Source: Peribacillus saganii
GTDB taxonomy: Bacteria > Bacillota > Bacilli > Bacillales > DSM-1321
Direction: 5' to 3'
Length of the DNA stretch: 64,000 nt
NCBI RefSeq assembly: GCF_003429095.1
Contig: NZ_QVTE01000010.1
Span: 1-64,000 of the forward strand
Shown here: in pieces, positions 62,996-64,000 of the stretch
How the letters are laid out: each line of letters opens with the position of its first letter
Position numbering within the stretch: the stretch's first letter is position 1
The notes under the pieces: model-generated
What the model saw: the letters and a program-made list of their open reading frames with translations, nothing else
What the model was told of the DNA's origin: nothing
The model's database searches: none
Made by a program: the position numbers and the translations under genes

Positions 62996-64000
62996 CTATT
63001 CCAATTCCAGCAACCGTCTTATCTGTTTCTTTATATTCTTTTTTGCAGAATCATCCCAGAGCAAATCTTCCGGAAAGTATAATTTATGGTCAGTTCTTCT
63101 TTTTCCGGAAATGGCATCAACGATTTCCGATTCACGTGACAATTCCCGGATATCCCCATCCTTTTTCAGCAGATGGATCGGCAGCCGTTCTTCCTCTTCA
63201 CCTGGCCTGTAAAAGTCATAGGGCAAGTCCGAGGAGGAATCTACTACCAGATAATAGTCCGGATTAATGGCCGCTTTCCTAAAAAGCTTATTCAGCTCCA
63301 TTAGCTTGTTCATTTGATCATTGGATGGATGGAACTCTACATATTTAAATAGATTCCGGTTTACAAAACGTCTGCATAAATCCCGGAGAATCGCATCCTC
63401 TTCTTCCTCCCAGATTTGGAAATAATAGAACATGATTGCTTCATCAAGCTTTAGATATTCGCTTACCGACATATTCCCTGTCAGCATGGAGTAAAAGTGA
63501 ACCGGTTCCTGCTGAAATTTATAGCCAGTTTCATATAAGTGCTTGGCACGGTGCAGAATTTTCGTGAGTATGACCTCTGCACTCCTTGTTACAGGATGAA
63601 AGTAGACCTGCCAATACATTTGATAGCGGCTCATAATATAGTCCTCTACCGCATGCATCCCGCTCTGCTTAATCACAACTTGGTCCTCTCGCGGCCTCAT
63701 GACACGCAGGATTCGTTCCATGTCGAAATGACCGTAGCTGACCCCGGTAAAATAAGCATCACGCTGAAGATAATCCATCCGGTCAGCATCAATCTGGCTT
63801 GAAATTAAACTGACTACCAGCTTATTCTGATATGTTTTGGCTATCACATCGGCCACTTTCTTCGGAAAATCCTCACCTACCCGCTTCAGTACAGTGTTGA
63901 CCTCCGTGTTCCCGACTACAATTTCCCGGGTGAAATGCTCGTGATCCAGATCAAATACTTTTTCAAATGAATGAGAGAACGGACCGTGCCCTAAATCATG
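62996..64000 (-). CDS. ywfO: HD-domain phosphohydrolase (YwfO-like), 5' end outside the window
   Basis: 334 residues are visible; the beginning is cut off by the right edge. The first residues are HDLGHGPFSHSFEKVF, the HD motif of dGTPase-like hydrolases, and later LISSQIDADRMDYLQRDAYFTGVSYG (the conserved Asp-Arg-Asp region) and VHFYSMLTGNMSVSEYLKLDEA. B. subtilis YwfO, in the same place, is an HD hydrolase acting on nucleoside triphosphates. The upstream HD His lies outside, so activity cannot be judged. Confidence 0.9.
   Translation of the reverse strand, partial: HDLGHGPFSHSFEKVFDLDHEHFTREIVVGNTEVNTVLKRVGEDFPKKVADVIAKTYQNKLVVSLISSQIDADRMDYLQRDAYFTGVSYGHFDMERILRVMRPREDQVVIKQSGMHAVEDYIMSRYQMYWQVYFHPVTRSAEVILTKILHRAKHLYETGYKFQQEPVHFYSMLTGNMSVSEYLKLDEAIMFYYFQIWEEEEDAILRDLCRRFVNRNLFKYVEFHPSNDQMNKLMELNKLFRKAAINPDYYLVVDSSSDLPYDFYRPGEEEERLPIHLLKKDGDIRELSRESEIVDAISGKRRTDHKLYFPEDLLWDDSAKKNIKKQIRRLLELE

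Overview
The window is chromosomal DNA from a spore-forming member of the Bacillaceae. It carries spoIIR, spo0F, a YhcN/YlaJ-type sporulation lipoprotein and the B. subtilis-type gene order glyA-ywlG-rpiB-ywlE-mntP-ywlC-ywlB-spoIIR-prmC-prfA-tdk-rpmE-rho-glpX-murA-tal-fba-spo0F-ywjG-pyrG-rpoE, then clsB-uvsE, argS-ywiB-speB-speE-pbpG-ywhD-ywhC-ywhB-ywgA-ywfO. A nuo (complex I) operon next to atp, a fused isobutyryl-CoA mutase and long intergenic repeats argue against B. subtilis itself and fit a Cytobacillus/Mesobacillus/Neobacillus-like lineage; that placement is inference. Almost all genes lie on the minus strand, so replication probably runs in that direction.

Layout (plus-strand coordinates, transcription mostly right to left): 1-1230, start of the nuo operon (promoter, nuoA, nuoB, beginning of nuoC). 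1474-8964, complete atpZ-atpI-atpB-E-F-H-A-G-D-C operon with promoter and terminator. 9067-11292, a secreted Vpr-like subtilase. 11479-20647, cell-wall precursor, salvage, one-carbon and stress genes (wecB, upp, glyA, ywlG, rpiB, a chemoreceptor, ywlE, mntP, ywlC). 20762-21464, DnaA-box clusters around ywlB. 21709-33956, sporulation, translation termination, transcription termination, gluconeogenesis and phosphorelay genes. 34272-37812, ywjG, pyrG, rpoE and an unnoticed 52-residue membrane protein gene. 38182-49678, a short-chain acyl-CoA/isobutyryl-CoA operon (thl, hbd, two acyl-CoA dehydrogenases, TetR regulator, icmF) plus the ywjF Fe-S protein, with matching 18-bp operators in front of thl and ywjF. 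49898-52076, clsB and uvsE on the plus strand. 53009-64000, argS, polyamine genes, a class A penicillin-binding protein, ywhD/ywhC/ywhB, ywgA and a partial HD hydrolase.

The coding part is ordinary Bacillus core genome. The unusual content is intergenic. About fifteen copies or fragments of one dispersed repeat family (about 100-380 bp) sit between genes. All point the same way on the chromosome, whichever strand the adjacent gene uses, and have inverted ends whose pairing is preserved by compensatory changes. Some copies carry an inner module of repeated small hairpins, also with compensatory changes. Three unrelated short tandem arrays occur at 44703-44911, 52136-52520 and 52592-52690. I found no transposase, prophage, CRISPR array, rRNA or tRNA gene.

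Other notable points: a six-unit 13-residue repeat added to the C-terminus of SpoIIR, a sigma-F-like promoter before spoIIR, a PurBox pair before glyA, and a terminator-like leader hairpin before pyrG.
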